From positions 192,144 to 256,143 of the forward strand of contig BCKC01000010.1 of the NCBI GenBank assembly GCA_001600455.1: a DNA stretch of 64,000 bases, written 5' to 3'. The notes under the pieces were generated by a model. It was not told the origin of the DNA. It did not search any database and worked only from the letters and a program-made list of their open reading frames with translations. This document shows, one piece after another, positions 33,614 through 45,673 of this stretch (the stretch's first letter is position 1; every line of letters begins with the position of its first letter). Made by a program: the position numbers and the translations under genes. The stretch comes from Endocalyx cinctus (lineage: Eukaryota > Ascomycota > Sordariomycetes > Amphisphaeriales > Apiosporaceae).

Positions 33614-36062
33614 CAGGAAGTGTCTTAAACAATGTCCATGGTGAAATCTAATTAAATGAACATATACACAGGATGGCGACGAACTGAACTAAACCGACCC
33701 TCGTTTTCCTCCCGTTTTACATCTTTATAATTTTCTTGTATCCGTCATCAGGAATTGTCTTCATGAAAGACTTTTGTGAGAGCAGGAACACGCCGCTTTA
33801 TAGAGTCCTTTAAGACTAGGTCAGTGTCCTCATATTTTCCTGTCAAACATACATACGTGAAAAGGATTCTCCCGAAATAGGGATGCGGATCCACCTTGAA
33901 CCACTATTCATGTAGCATACTGTGTATGTGTACCGGTGGCACGTTTTCCTCGGTCCATTATCTCTCAGTATACACAGTACGTTTCACTCCCTGGTACTCT
34001 TCTTTTTAGCGACAGGTGATACGTATCAAAAGTTCACAGCCCATTAGAGTAGCTAGGTACTTGATGTGAGAATTCTTGAAGGATGGATTTTCAAGTATAA
34101 GAAAACTGTCAATGATGTCGCGCCCAAGATACATTTGGCGCAGTATCACTTCGAGAATTTCGGATATGACATATTTTGTCATATGTTTTACCTAGGCTCA
34201 TCTACTATGGACAATAATAATTTTTGACGCCGCTCAATTTGATCTAAAGGTCGAGGTTTTTTTTTCCATTACTACGAGGCGTATTGCCCAATTATCACAT
34301 AGATATAAAAAGACCATCTAGGCATACCTACCAGATCTAGCCAATATTTGAGGTTGAAGTGGTACAGTGGAACTCTTTCCGACGACTTCAGATCGGGACG
34401 GGCAACTGGATTTCTTAAGAGCCCTCATCAATAGACATCCATAGAGCTACATAATCAGCTATTTCGAAGATAATACCGGCGACGATGCAGAGTGCGCCGC
34501 GAGAGTCAGCTCAGAGTGACATGAGACTGATCTCGTCCATAACTCTTAATAGATACGTAATTAGGACTGGTACTGGTATGTCTTCGACGAAGATGGAGCT
34601 TGGCCCAACTGCAATACCTCTCTGTACACGACCAAATGGGAGGTTCGATGGATTCGATAGCTTTGCTCCTCTTGTCAGGAAGCCGTATTCACATTGCTAT
34701 GCACGAGGGCACACGTCTCTGCATAAATCCCTTAGATATCGATGCAATTGAGTTGAGTCGTAGATACCCCATGGGACAGGTGTATAATTATTGACAGTCG
34801 AGATTGCGGTCATCTGTCGGATTGATTATGCAGCCTCTGGAAGCTGGCGAGAGACCACGATTTTTTCACCCCTCTGTAGCATTCCCTGCAACAGCTTAAA
34901 ATTACCTATATAGAAACTCCTCGATGCTGTCAATCAGCTGGTCTCATTGGTATCTGTTCGATATGGCTGTTCTATTGAGAAACTGGACAATTAGGAAGTT
35001 GTCGGAACCCCCTTCAACAATTCAAAAGAAGAAGTCTGGCATCGTATGGGTATATGTGTCATAGATACTGCCGAAGATTTCTGGTCTTAAACTGGTATGC
35101 GCTGTCATAATCAGAAAGTCAGGACAAGTCCAGCATCGATAAGAGACAAGTTAGAGACGGCTATCATGTTAGCGGTTTAGTATATTTACATTTCTTCACA
35201 TACTGTGAAGAGCCGCGAATGACCATAGTGAGAATTTATCTTTGCCTTCGAAGAAAGAAAAGAAAAGATTGATTTACAACTGCGGAGGCTCTATATTAAA
35301 AAGACTTCCTTCAAAATTTCGGTAACGGGACCGTGTAATTTTTTTTTAAGGTAGTATTAACGCAGATTCATTGTCGTCGGTATTTCTTAAGGTTCATGCA
35401 TCATCGAAGAATTCCAAGATTTCGATGATCTCGGAGAGAATAGAGATAAATATTGACCAGTGCGTAGTGAGACATTCCTGTTTTGACGAACGCCAAGCTT
35501 GGGTATTAAAGGGGAATCTCCCTTCTATCTGGCTAACCCGTAACCCTCCGGGAGGCTTGTGGAGCTGGGAAAAGCCGAGCCAATCCAGAATCGTAAAGAG
35601 GGTTTTTTTTTGTTCACATGTGCTTCGAGAGATATCATGAAAAGCGAGCTTCCCATTACGTCAAACTTCCCACATCTACATGATTGAAATGCTGATAAAA
35701 TGAATTGCAGAAATATAAACAATCAGCCACGGCGGGGCTATAACGTTGGATATTAATATTGTGTCACGGTGCACGGTTAACGGGCAATCAGAACAGAACG
35801 GAAGGTGACCAGCGGATAAATGATACGCTGTTAAAATGAAGTTAACCCGGCAAGGTGGCTCGGCAAAGCCAAGCGTATGGAAAGGGGTAGGTGGAGAGAT
35901 AAATTTACAGCCGCAAGTAAATTATCTATTTATTGAATAATATATATTGTCTCTCGTGGCTCCATTTCCACACGTTGGTGAAACTTCACCTCTTACAACT
36001 GCAAAAATTTTCTTTTCTTGGCGCTTTTCAACACCAAGAAGAGAGCTATTCAGATCGTCACG
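33614..36062. other. 2.4-kb gene-free stretch upstream of tannase
   Basis: No intact gene. Two related ~18-bp direct repeats, GTCATCAGGAA(T/G)TGTCTT, lie at about 33610-33628 and 33747-33765. Small frames at 34485-34794 have no recognisable domain. The last few hundred bases should hold the tannase promoter. Confidence 0.5.
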
Positions 36063-37529
36063 ATGTTGTCGAAGGTCCTTCTCTACACCGGGCTGGCCTC
36101 CGCCGCCACCTTACAGACCGCGTCTACTAAAAGGCAGGGAGTAGCGTGCTCGTCGCTGACGGCGCCCGACATCGAAGGAGCGACCCTCGTCTCGATTACC
36201 GGTACCCAAGTCGCCACGAACCCCGCCCACTGCGCCGTGAACGTGGTACTCACGCACGGCGACGCGAACGATCAAGTGAACATCCTCACGTGGCTGCCGC
36301 TGACGGGCTGGAACGGTCGGTACCAAGGCACCGGCGGAGGCGGTTTCACCGCCGGCGGGAGCGCGTCGGCCCTGGCGGCCCCCGTGGCGGACGGTTACGT
36401 GGCCGGCACGACCGACGCCGGCCTGCCGCTCTCGTTCGACGGCACCGACTTCGCGAACGACACGCAGCTCGTCGAGAACTTTGCGCACCTCTCGATCCAC
36501 GAGATGACGGTCGTGGGTAAGGCGCTGGCCGAGCAGTTCTACGGCACGCCGGTCAAGTTCTCGTACTGGAACGGCTGCTCCACCGGCGGACGCCAGGGTT
36601 ACATGGAGGCGCAGCGGTACCCTACCGACTACCAAGGCGTGTACGCGGCCTCGCCGGCCATCAACTGGGACAGGTTCCACGTGGCCATGCTCTGGCCTTT
36701 CGTGGTGCAGAACGTCGAGGGCGAGTTCGTCCCGCAATGCGTGTTCGACGCGCTCACCAACGCGGCCATCGCCGCCTGCGACCTGGACGACGGCGGCGAG
36801 GACGAGCTGATCTCGAACCCGAGCGTCTGCGCGTTCGACGCGGCCTCGATGGCGGGCGCGACGGCGACCTGCGACGGCGCCGCCACGGCCATCACGGAGA
36901 AGCAGACCGAAATCTTCGCCAAGATCGCGAGCGGGCCGGTCGACCTGGAAGGGAACTCGCTGTGGTACGGCATCGCCGAGGGCGCCTCGTACTCGAGCCT
37001 CGCGGGGCAGCAGCCGTTCGCGCTGGGGTCCGGCTGGACCCGGGCCTACGTCCTGAAGGACGTGAACTTCGACCTCAGCACGATCACGTACGAGACCTTT
37101 CCGGATATCTTCGCGCAGTCGCACGAGGAGTGGAACGACCTGATCGGCACGAGCAACCCGGACCTCGGCCCCTTCCAAGAGCAAGGAGGTAAGCTCCTGT
37201 CGTGGCACGGCTGGGCCGATCCCTTGATCTTCGCCAACGGCACCGTCGATTACCGTTTGCGCGTCGAGGAGCTGATGGGCGGCGCCGACGCGGTCGACGA
37301 CTTCTACCGACTGTTCTTGGCTCCCGGGGTTGGTCACTGCGGTGGCGGTGGACCGACTCCCGTAGACCCTTTCAACGCGCTGGTCGGTTGGGTCGAGAGC
37401 GGCGTAGTACCCGAGACATTGCTGGCTTCCGGTGGGGGGGACACGAGAGAACTCTGTCGTTTCCCTCAGCAGTTGAAGTTTTCTGGCACAGGTGCCGTCG
37501 CTGAAGCTGCCAGCTGGACTTGTGCTTGA
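36063..37529 (+). CDS. Tannase / feruloyl esterase family, secreted
   Basis: Single exon, 488 aa from ATG 36063. The start at 36063 is preferred because MLSKVLLYTGLASAATL is a signal peptide; an in-frame ATG at 36018 would add 15 residues before it. The family hydrolyses ester bonds of gallate or ferulate in plant polymers outside the cell. Its CS-D-HC motif is complete: GCSTGGRQG (C172, S173), HGWADPL (D386) and GVGHCGGG (H425, C426). The Cys pair that bridges next to Ser and His is typical. The C-terminus ends in SWTCA. The coding sequence is strikingly GC-rich against AT-rich flanks, giving a 408-codon shadow frame on the opposite strand. Whether the substrate is tannin or feruloylated xylan cannot be told. 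Confidence 0.93.
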   Translation: MLSKVLLYTGLASAATLQTASTKRQGVACSSLTAPDIEGATLVSITGTQVATNPAHCAVNVVLTHGDANDQVNILTWLPLTGWNGRYQGTGGGGFTAGGSASALAAPVADGYVAGTTDAGLPLSFDGTDFANDTQLVENFAHLSIHEMTVVGKALAEQFYGTPVKFSYWNGCSTGGRQGYMEAQRYPTDYQGVYAASPAINWDRFHVAMLWPFVVQNVEGEFVPQCVFDALTNAAIAACDLDDGGEDELISNPSVCAFDAASMAGATATCDGAATAITEKQTEIFAKIASGPVDLEGNSLWYGIAEGASYSSLAGQQPFALGSGWTRAYVLKDVNFDLSTITYETFPDIFAQSHEEWNDLIGTSNPDLGPFQEQGGKLLSWHGWADPLIFANGTVDYRLRVEELMGGADAVDDFYRLFLAPGVGHCGGGGPTPVDPFNALVGWVESGVVPETLLASGGGDTRELCRFPQQLKFSGTGAVAEAASWTCA

Positions 37530-38316
37530 ATTGTTTTATGTAAAGGTTAGTTTCAATTGAAGCGCAGATCCCTTCTCTTCTGACCTGCTTGCATTAGTAG
37601 TTATGTAGCTAGTACGGAGTACTGTAATACACATACACCAAATATAAATAATAATTATTATTTTAACTACATTACTGGGTTTCAATATCCATCTTTAGAA
37701 GTGTACCGTAATACGGCATGAATTAGTTAATTCTAAGAAATTGGGCGATTACTACATTACCATTCTAATTAGTTCTAAATAGGTGAAGCTGAAATAGTTT
37801 TTGTTAATCGATTTAAAACTAACTGATATTCTGTCAGCACCATTACCCATCGTTGACCCTATATTTAGCTAGAAGCTCAGGGGATGCGTTTATGCGCTGA
37901 TGCATACCTTGCAGCTTAGCTTCGGTACCCATCAAACACACTCCGCAAAAGGATGCTGACATAGCTTGCGATGCCCCTGATTACCCTTTAGCGGCACCGT
38001 TGTTTACGCTGACCGGTCTCTAATTGCCGATGCTGACAGTACCGGCGGGGGAATACAGTGATGACAATACAGTCGTAGACACTTCATGGTCATGACTAGG
38101 TTGATGCTAGAATCTCAAGATGGTTATTTTCGTGATGAATTTTGTGTATAAAAGGGAGGGTTGGAATCGATCAAATTGACAAGAAAAAAACTTCTCATCA
38201 CTCAGAACCATCAACTCATTCTCACTCACATCTTCAACTCAACAATCAACAATCCCTCTCTTCAAACAAACTTCTTCTTCTTCTTCTTCTTCAAAACCAA
38301 CCAATCCTCTATCAAA
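37530..38316. other. Intergenic region with promoter of the small Dabb-like gene
   Basis: 787 bp, AT-rich. It contains the TATA box at 38147 and a CT-rich 5-prime leader with a CTT repeat (38269-38292) before the next start codon. No gene seen. Confidence 0.6.
38147..38153 (+). promoter_or_regulatory. TATA box of the 107-aa Dabb-like gene
   Basis: TATAAAA followed by GGG, 170 bp before the ATG. A CT-rich leader with a (CTT)n run follows, an arrangement seen in strongly expressed fungal genes. Confidence 0.45.
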
Positions 38317-38858
38317 ATGGCCATCTCCAAGATCACCCTCCTCGCCATCCCCGATGCTGAGTTGCAGGCTAAGTCCATCGCCAGCTTCAACAACCTTGTT
38401 AACGTTTGCAAGAAGGTATGAATATATGAGAGATAATTCCAATCCTTAATTTCTTCAAAATCTCGCAAACACAAAAACTAACCATCTTCTTTCGAATCGC
38501 AATATAGGGCGGCAACACCTACCTCCTGAGCAGCAACGCTTCCAAGGCTACCGTCATCGCCGACACTGCCGGCTCTCAGCCGTGGACCGTCGTTGTCAAG
38601 CTGACCTTTGCCAGCGAGGAGTGAGTTCTTTTTCCCCTTCTTTTTACTTATTACCCAAAAGTAAATCCGGGGTCTTCCTAGATAATGAAAAGAGATTTGG
38701 AAGAAGATAGAGAAGGCTGACCATTGAAAAAAAAAAATTAAAATAGGGACTACGAGTACTACCACAAGGAGGACCCCGTCTACCAGAACATCTTGGCTTC
38801 CCGCACCGGCTCCGGCCAGCAGGGCAGCGGTGCTCTCAGCATCAAGACCGACTTCTAA
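38317..38858 (+). CDS. Small protein, probably stress-responsive alpha/beta-barrel (Dabb-like)
   Basis: Three exons (38317-38415, 38508-38620, 38747-38858) give 107 aa. All junctions are canonical and the frame closes exactly. The fold pattern is beta-alpha-beta with a C-terminal EDYEYYHKEDPVYQNIL, which resembles the conserved DxxxYxxxPxH end of dimeric alpha/beta-barrel (Dabb/EthD-like) proteins; the rest is too divergent for certainty. No signal peptide or membrane segment, so cytosolic. A TATA box and CT-rich leader suggest high or inducible expression. The function is unknown; Dabb proteins include stress proteins and small-molecule binders or isomerases. Confidence 0.75.
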
Positions 38859-40743
38859 ATGGGACATGTTATGTATATATGATGAACATGCACATATGGA
38901 AAGAGTCATAGGCGAGGATCTCCAGGCGTTATAGATTGGGACCAGATTGGCAGGCAAACGACTAGCTAGGGATTGCATTGGGATCAGAATAGGGTGGGAG
39001 TTTTTGAAAATATTCTCAAATAGAAAAACTACCAGGTCATTTCTTGATTTAAAATCCTTGTTTTCTTTCGCTTGTTTAAGTGACCGTGTTCTAACCTAAC
39101 TTGACTGGCTAACACCTAGCCTCGGAGCTTTAAACCAAAAGTTGACTTGACGCTGGAGAAGAAAAAAAATTAATGAAAAATAAATAAATAATTTGCGGGG
39201 AATCGTGGTCAAGTCGGCGGCACCCCGACGGTTCGATAATTTGAAGTGCGGCAATTTAAAATGAAAAGGCGGTATATACTCTAGTCGATCTAGGAAGCTC
39301 GCTTCTCTCGTTGCGTGATTACAGAGAATTACAATGCTAAAGTACGTAATACCTACATTCGGTGATATGTCTGTGTGTGTGGTATGAGAGCAGGGGAGTT
39401 GAGATGGAGGGATGGCAGGATGGTAACGAACACCGGTCATGATCAAGTGTGGTCTGGGCGGGTAGGTAGTTATGTATAAATGTATAATGTACGAGTAGAT
39501 GTAGGTGATAGAGCCGGTATTAAGGTTACGTATCCGCAGATGCCGACTGCCGACATGAAAGTTCTCATTCGTCGTGTATTTCAGGTACTACATTCATCTC
39601 TGCTCTTTGGCCAATCTAAGGAAAACCTTCATCTGTCTGTACCACACCTCGTACTTTGCATCTGTTGCTTTCGAGTACTCTAAGATGACAACTCGTGACG
39701 ATCGACAGGAGTGCATACATCTTGTTCAACTTACATATACATCACACCGTTCTATATATTTGTCAAAATAAGCAAATAAATCAATAAATAATCAGGAACG
39801 TGTGCGAGAGTGTGTACATAGTACTGCGTATGAGACATTTAAAAGTGAAGGCGGGGGCATATAATAATAATATTCGTGTCTGATGATTTCTTCATGAAAA
39901 AAACACAACCGCCCAGAGCCAGAGCTAAGATATTTAAGGAATCGGGTTCACTTAGACTAATTGATTCCGGGGCTTTCGTGGAGTGATAGGCTCCTTTATG
40001 GGGAAGATAGGCCTCATTGTGGGGGAGCTTAGGCGAACTACTTGTACTTTATGAGGGGATCGTGGGGATATTACATAGACTCTTCTTTTCTTCCTTGCTC
40101 TCTTCTTCTTCCTTTTCTTTTCTTTTCTTTTCTTTTCGAAATGAGGTTAAAGTTGCCCTTTCTAGGTAAAGTACGCGTCTTTATGATTCAATATGAACAT
40201 AATGGTTTACTAAATCCAGGTCGATGGGGTTTCATTGCTTGAAAATACCACCTTGAAAAGATGGAAGTTGGAGTCGATTCGATCTATTTCATTACTATAG
40301 CTTACAGCTTATAGTGAGCATCAGTCGGAGAGATCTGCGGGGGTTGCGTATAAATCACTTAGATTAGGGTTAATTCAACGCCCGATATTATAATAAAAAT
40401 TATCATTATCTTAAAGAATAAGCAGTTGCCCGCGTTTTCTTCCCAACCGCACACGCTCGATCGTGTGAGGTAGGCCCGAGATCCGACGGGACTGAAGTAA
40501 CGTGTGCCTCTCATCCTCCCTGGTCACGCGTTGTAATTTTAAATGTAATGGGGTATCGTGGGGACATGCAGGCCAGAGGCACCCATCGTCTGAGAAATAA
40601 ACTTTGGATATTTAAAAGCTACCCACGGTGCCCTTCGTCGGATTAAAATTTTAAGGTGTTTCTCTCTCCTAGTTTCGATGCATCCGTATTTCCAAGAGAA
40701 TCCCACGTTTTTCAACAACGTCGGCCGGTAACGCAAGATCAAC
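38859..40743. other. 1.9-kb gene-free spacer before carboxylesterase
   Basis: No gene seen. AT-rich, with short pyrimidine tracts (TTTTC)n at about 40113-40136. The right end holds the carboxylesterase promoter. Confidence 0.5.
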
Positions 40744-42440
40744 ATGTTACTAAGAAGTCAAGGGCTTACGATAGCCTTGGCTTATTTACTTGGCCTTGCC
40801 GCTGCCGTAAGCGTTTCGGTAGATCTAGAATGTAATAAATACACCGGCGTCTCTCTGGCCGGAGGAATCACTCAATGGCTTGGAATCCGATATGCTGCGC
40901 CTCCCTTGGGAAAGCTGCGATTCGAGCCTCCGGAAGATCCGCCTTGCATCGACGCTGTACTACCTGCGGACACTGTATGTGCAATACTATATAACCTTAT
41001 TTCTCACCTCCGTACGATCGTGTGTAACTGATGAAAGACGACTTGCCGGTGCAGCATGGAAAATGGTGTTTAGGAACCGGGGACGAAACGAACGTCACAA
41101 CTACATCTGAGGACTGCTTGTTCTTAGACGTATATGCGCCTACCAACGCGACGACCCATTCAAAACTTCCCGTCTTCTTTTTCATTCAGGGTGGAGGTTT
41201 CAACCAGAACTCCAATCCCAATCTCAACGGCAAAGGCCTGATTGCTGCAAGCGGCAATTCTATTGTCGTCGTAACCATTAACTATCGTGTTGGCCCGTAT
41301 GGCTTCTTGGTGAACGGCGATGAAGTGGTCGCCAACAATGGACTTCGTGATCAGCAAAAGGCCCTCAAATGGGTTCAGAAGTACATTGCCGCTTTCGGCG
41401 GCAACCCGGACCATGTCGTACTCGGTGGTGATTCTGCCGGGGCGGGTAGTATTAGCCTTCATCTAACGGCGTACGGCGGGAAAAATCAGAACTTATTCCA
41501 TGCTGCAGCGGCAGAATCTATCTCCTTCGCCCCTGTACTTACGGTCAACCAATCCCAGTACCAGTATGACAACCTCGCGATTCAGCTCGGATGTGCGGGA
41601 TCAGATTCCTTGGATTGTATTAAATCGAAGACAGCCGTCGAAATACAGACTGTAAACCAGAATATCCCATACGCTGGCGCAGCCGATGCGCCTCTGTACA
41701 TGTGGAACCCTGTTCTAGACGATGATTTCATCCGTGATTTACCCTATAATTCATACGCGAACGGCGATTTCATCAAAGTTCCCCTCATAGTTGGAGACGA
41801 CACTAACGAGGGTACCGCTTTTGCGCCGGAAGACATCTACACGCTTGGACAAAGCAACTCGTTCCTCAAATCGCAGTTTCCACTATTAACCCTTGCTCAG
41901 CTCGGCAAGATCAACGACATGTACCCAAACGAGAACGCCAGCACCTGCCCCAACCCCGGCTGCTACTGGCGCCAGGCTAGCGACGGATACGGCGACATGC
42001 GCTACACCTGCCCGGGACTGTACATCTCGTCCGCGATGGCGGACAGCGGCGACGCACCTACCTTTACCTACCGATACAACGTCGAGGATCCCGAGCAGGT
42101 AGCGAAAGGGCTAGGGGTACCGCACACGGTCGAGCTAAACGCTATCTTCGGGCCCGAGAACGCGGGGCCCCGAGCCGAGCCCCCTCTGAGCTATTACCCG
42201 AACGGGACCAACGCCGCCGTCGTACCGGTAATACAAGCGTACTGGACCAGCTTCATCCGCACGTTCAATCCCAATACGTACCGCCACCGAAACGCGGCGA
42301 AATGGGAGGAATGGAATCCCAGCACCCAAGGCAGGTTGCTCTTCGACACGGGAGGAAAGACAAACATGGAGGTCGTGAATAAAACGACGCAGGAACGATG
42401 CAAGTTCTTCTGGTCTATCGGCGTTGAGATGTTGCAATAA
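40744..42440 (+). CDS. Type-B carboxylesterase, secreted (alpha/beta-hydrolase)
   Basis: Two exons (40744-40974, 41055-42440) give 538 aa. Signal peptide MLLRSQGLTIALAYLLGLAAA. The carboxylesterase-B motif EDCLFLDVYAP is present. The nucleophile elbow is GGDSAGAGS (about S204). The acid is probably in NEGTAFAPED and the His in GVPHTVELNAIFG, so the triad looks complete. The oxyanion hole is FFIQGGGFN. The intron is needed to join ADT to HGKWCLGTG. It hydrolyses carboxylic esters (lipid, cholinesterase-like or cell-wall substrates); the substrate is unknown. It lies in a run of plus-strand extracellular and transport genes, but the spacing of 1-2 kb argues against strict co-transcription. Confidence 0.92.
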
Positions 42441-43747
42441 TCATTATTATTTTGATAAAAATAATCTCATGGCTTTTTCCTTACCATTCTATTTAGGAGC
42501 TTGCCCAACAATACACGTTAGATTCAGATAAAATTTTTAGAAGAAATATATATTATTCCAGATCTTGGAATCAGTTTAAAAAAAGGATGATGATAGTTGC
42601 TCACTTTGATTATATGCGACTTACTGTTAATATGTGTTAGAACGAATTTGGTAAGTTGGCCTTCTTGTCTCCACAAGACTTCCCCGTTACCATACGACTC
42701 GTGATCAATCTACTCAATTTTATGAGTAAGAGCAATTTGAAATGGATATTGATGATTATGAAGTTGGGACCGGAGTAACTTCTACCCTCTCTAACCATAA
42801 AACACCGCCAATCGATCAATCACCTATTCAAAAGGTAGAGCATATCCATACATTTATAGTCATATCCTCTTTCACTATTTCACCACATGAAGTCATTTAA
42901 AGTATTAAAATACTACGTCAAGTGACACTTCCCATTATATTAAGCAGCGATCTACCTTGATCCGATGTAGTATATCTTTTGGTAGGATCTCCACGTAGCA
43001 AATCAAGATCAATACTACTAGCCTACATATGTCTAGGTATATACTATTATATATTAGTAGTACTCCGTATATAACATACGTCGTATATATAAAAAAAAAA
43101 AAAAAAAGAGAGAAGCAAAATCAATCTGCCCCCCAAAAAATAACTGACGATCTTCTCCTCACACGATTAATTTCTCTCATTCTCCATACCCCCATATTTC
43201 TTACCACCCAGCCAGCTCTCTCCCCTGTTCCCCCATGGGGAGGAAACGTAAGCTGGGAACATTATCTCCACCCCACAGCTATTTCTCCTCACCGACTCCC
43301 AAATTTTGGACCAAGGTTACGACGGCTTGGGTGTTAATGCGACCACTATCAATCGGATATTCCCTAATCCATAATAACCGAACCCAGCATTCCCCCCGTC
43401 GCCGGGCTACCGTGTACCGAGCGCGTTCTGTGATTGGATAAGACGAGAGCGACAACACGAATCTGAAGGTATTGCCAATTACTAGGCCCGCTATATGGTA
43501 CTACCTTTTTATCGCAAACACATCAGCCTCTCATTTAAAATGACCCATTCCCCCGGTATTGCTGGCAAACCGGTTTGGGTATACTTCCGATAGCAGTGCG
43601 AACTTTTCCGATAGCCCATGCCACTCTCGCTTATCCGCTAGCAGTCTCACTTGCAGCGATTAAAAAAGACCAAACTCCCACACCCCCAACACCCTCAAAT
43701 ACCCCCAAATTTCAAGGGCTTTCTTTGTAGTGTCCCCGATATTCGCT
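42441..43747. other. Spacer / promoter of the MFS transporter
   Basis: 1.3 kb without a gene. It contains an A-rich tract at 43091-43107 and C-rich sequence at 43640-43720. The 102-codon frame at 43029-43337 is low-complexity and not convincing. Confidence 0.5.
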
Positions 43748-45673
43748 ATGGCCGAAAAAGTAGAATCAGCATCCAAAGCCGAGATGACGGCCGACCGGAT
43801 CGAGCACGTCGCTCCGGAAGCCTCGACGACGCAGCAGCAGCACCCATCCCGGGCCGTCGACGCCGCCGCCGAATTCCTCGCGAAGAACCCTGAAGGGCGA
43901 GTGGTGGTGACGCCCGAGGACAACAAGCGCGTGCTCTGGCGGATCGACACGGTCATCCTGCCGATCATGCTGACGGTGTACTTCCTCCAGGGCCTGGACA
44001 AGACGACGCTCTCGTACGCGTCGGTCTTCGGCCTGATCGACGACGCCCACCTCGTGGGCGACCAGTACAGCTGGCTGGGCAGCGTCGTCTACCTCGCCCA
44101 GCTCGTCATGCAAGCCCCCTTAGCCTGGCTGCTCGTGAGGCTGCCGATCGCCAAGTTCACCAGCGCCATGGTCCTCTTCTGGGGCGCTACCCTCGCCGGT
44201 ATGGCCGCCGCCCACAACTTCGGCGGCCTGCTCGCCGCTCGCTTCCTGCTTGGAACCTTCGAGGCTAGTGTCGCTCCGAGTTTCGTCGCCATTACGCAGA
44301 TGTGGTGGAGGAGACGAGAGCAGACGGTTAGGACGAGCTACTGGTATGCTATGAATGGCTTCACCAACATGGTAAGTTAAGACCCTGAAATGGCTCTTCA
44401 TCAACTTTGATTTGCCATTTAACTACTGTAATAGTCATATTTTGGAGCTAACGATGGATACGACATAGTTTGGAAGTTTGATCACATACGGTCTCGGACA
44501 CATTAATTCGTCTTTAAAGGAATATCAGGTACGTCGCATTTTCTGCCTTATTGATACGATGATGGATAGACAGGGCATGGTCTGACGTATTTTACTATTC
44601 TGCAGATTATTTTCCTATTCTTCGGCCTTATCACCATTATCTTCAGCTTCGTCATGTTAGTGTTCATGCCAGACTCGCCGATCGAAGCCAAGTTCCTGAA
44701 CGACAACGACAAGCGAATTGCCGTCGAGCGTCTGCGTATGAACCAGATGGGCGTCATGTCCCGAGAGTGGCGGAACGACCACCTTAAAGAAGCTTTACTC
44801 GATCCCAAGACGTGGTTCTGGTTCGCCATGCTATTCTCCATCAGCATCCCCTCGGGCGGCATCTCGACCTTCGGCCCGCTTATCATCAAGACCTTCGGCT
44901 TCAACCAGTTCCAAACCATTCTCTTCAATATCCCTTTCGGCTTTGTCCAGTTAGTAGCTACCGTCGGTGGTGCCTTCCTTGCCCAGAAGATCAAGATGAA
45001 GGGACCCGTCATCGCCTTGCTCTGCCTGCCCCCTATCGCTGGCTGTGTGATGTTGATGGTGTTGCCCCGCGATGCTTCGCACAGGGGAGTCCTACTGGTT
45101 GGTTACTACCTTATTTCGGTCTACCCCGGAATTAGTAAGTTTTCCCTTTCCCTACCTGATCCTAGTCTATTACTTTTCCTTGTCTTCTCCCAGGAATGGT
45201 GTTAACAACCTCCCTAAATAGCTCCTCTCATGTACTCGTGGATGTCGCAGAACACGGCCGGCGACACGAAGCGGAAGTGCACCAACGCCATCGTCTTCGT
45301 CGGGCAGAGCACCGGTAACGTCGTGGGCCCCCTGCTATACACGCAGAGGGACGCCCCCGGTTATTCTCGAGGGTTGCGCTCGAACCTCGCGCTCTACGTG
45401 GCCATCATCGTCCTGGTCGGCCTCGCGAGCGCTTACCTGAAGCTCCTGAACTGCAGCCACGCCGCCCGCCGCGTGGCCCTGGGCAAGAGCGCCGTCGTTT
45501 TCGATACCAGTCTCGACTCGGCTAAAGAGGCGGCCGCGAGGCAGGAGATCGCCGATCATGCGGCGATGGAAGGGGGCGAGGGGGGAGAGGCACCCGAGGG
45601 GGAGAGGGTTGGTGATAGGGCGTTCGATAACTTGACGGATTTGGAAAATGAAGATTTCGTGTTTGTGCTGTAA
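43748..45673 (+). CDS. MFS transporter, anion:cation symporter (Dal5 / allantoate permease-like)
   Basis: Four exons (43748-44371, 44469-44528, 44606-45134, 45222-45673) give 554 aa with 12 predicted membrane helices. The family imports organic anions (allantoate, vitamins such as nicotinate or pantothenate, dipeptides) with protons. Landmarks: LWRIDTVILPIMLTVYFLQGLDKTTLSYASVFGL (TM1 region), ARFLLGTFEASVAPSF, MFMPDSP-type loop (VFMPDSPIEAKFL), and NTAGDTKRK in the C-terminal half. The small 60-nt exon 2 (FGSLITYGLGHINSSLKEYQ) is needed for frame. The start at 43748 is preferred, with 43730 (six residues longer) possible. The C-terminal tail is acidic and Gly/Glu-rich. No neighbour indicates the substrate. 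Confidence 0.93.

Noticed and set aside
34485..34794. Overlapping ORFs of 64-88 codons
   Set aside because: Two frames overlap without domain similarity; probably chance.
36111..37337. 408-codon open frame on the minus strand over the tannase gene
   Set aside because: Shadow of a GC-rich coding sequence; Arg/Val/Gly-rich with no domain, while the plus strand has a full tannase motif set.
36063..45673. Biosynthetic gene cluster around tannase, esterase and MFS transporter
   Set aside because: No PKS, NRPS, terpene synthase, P450 or pathway regulator; the genes are 1-2 kb apart and functionally ordinary.
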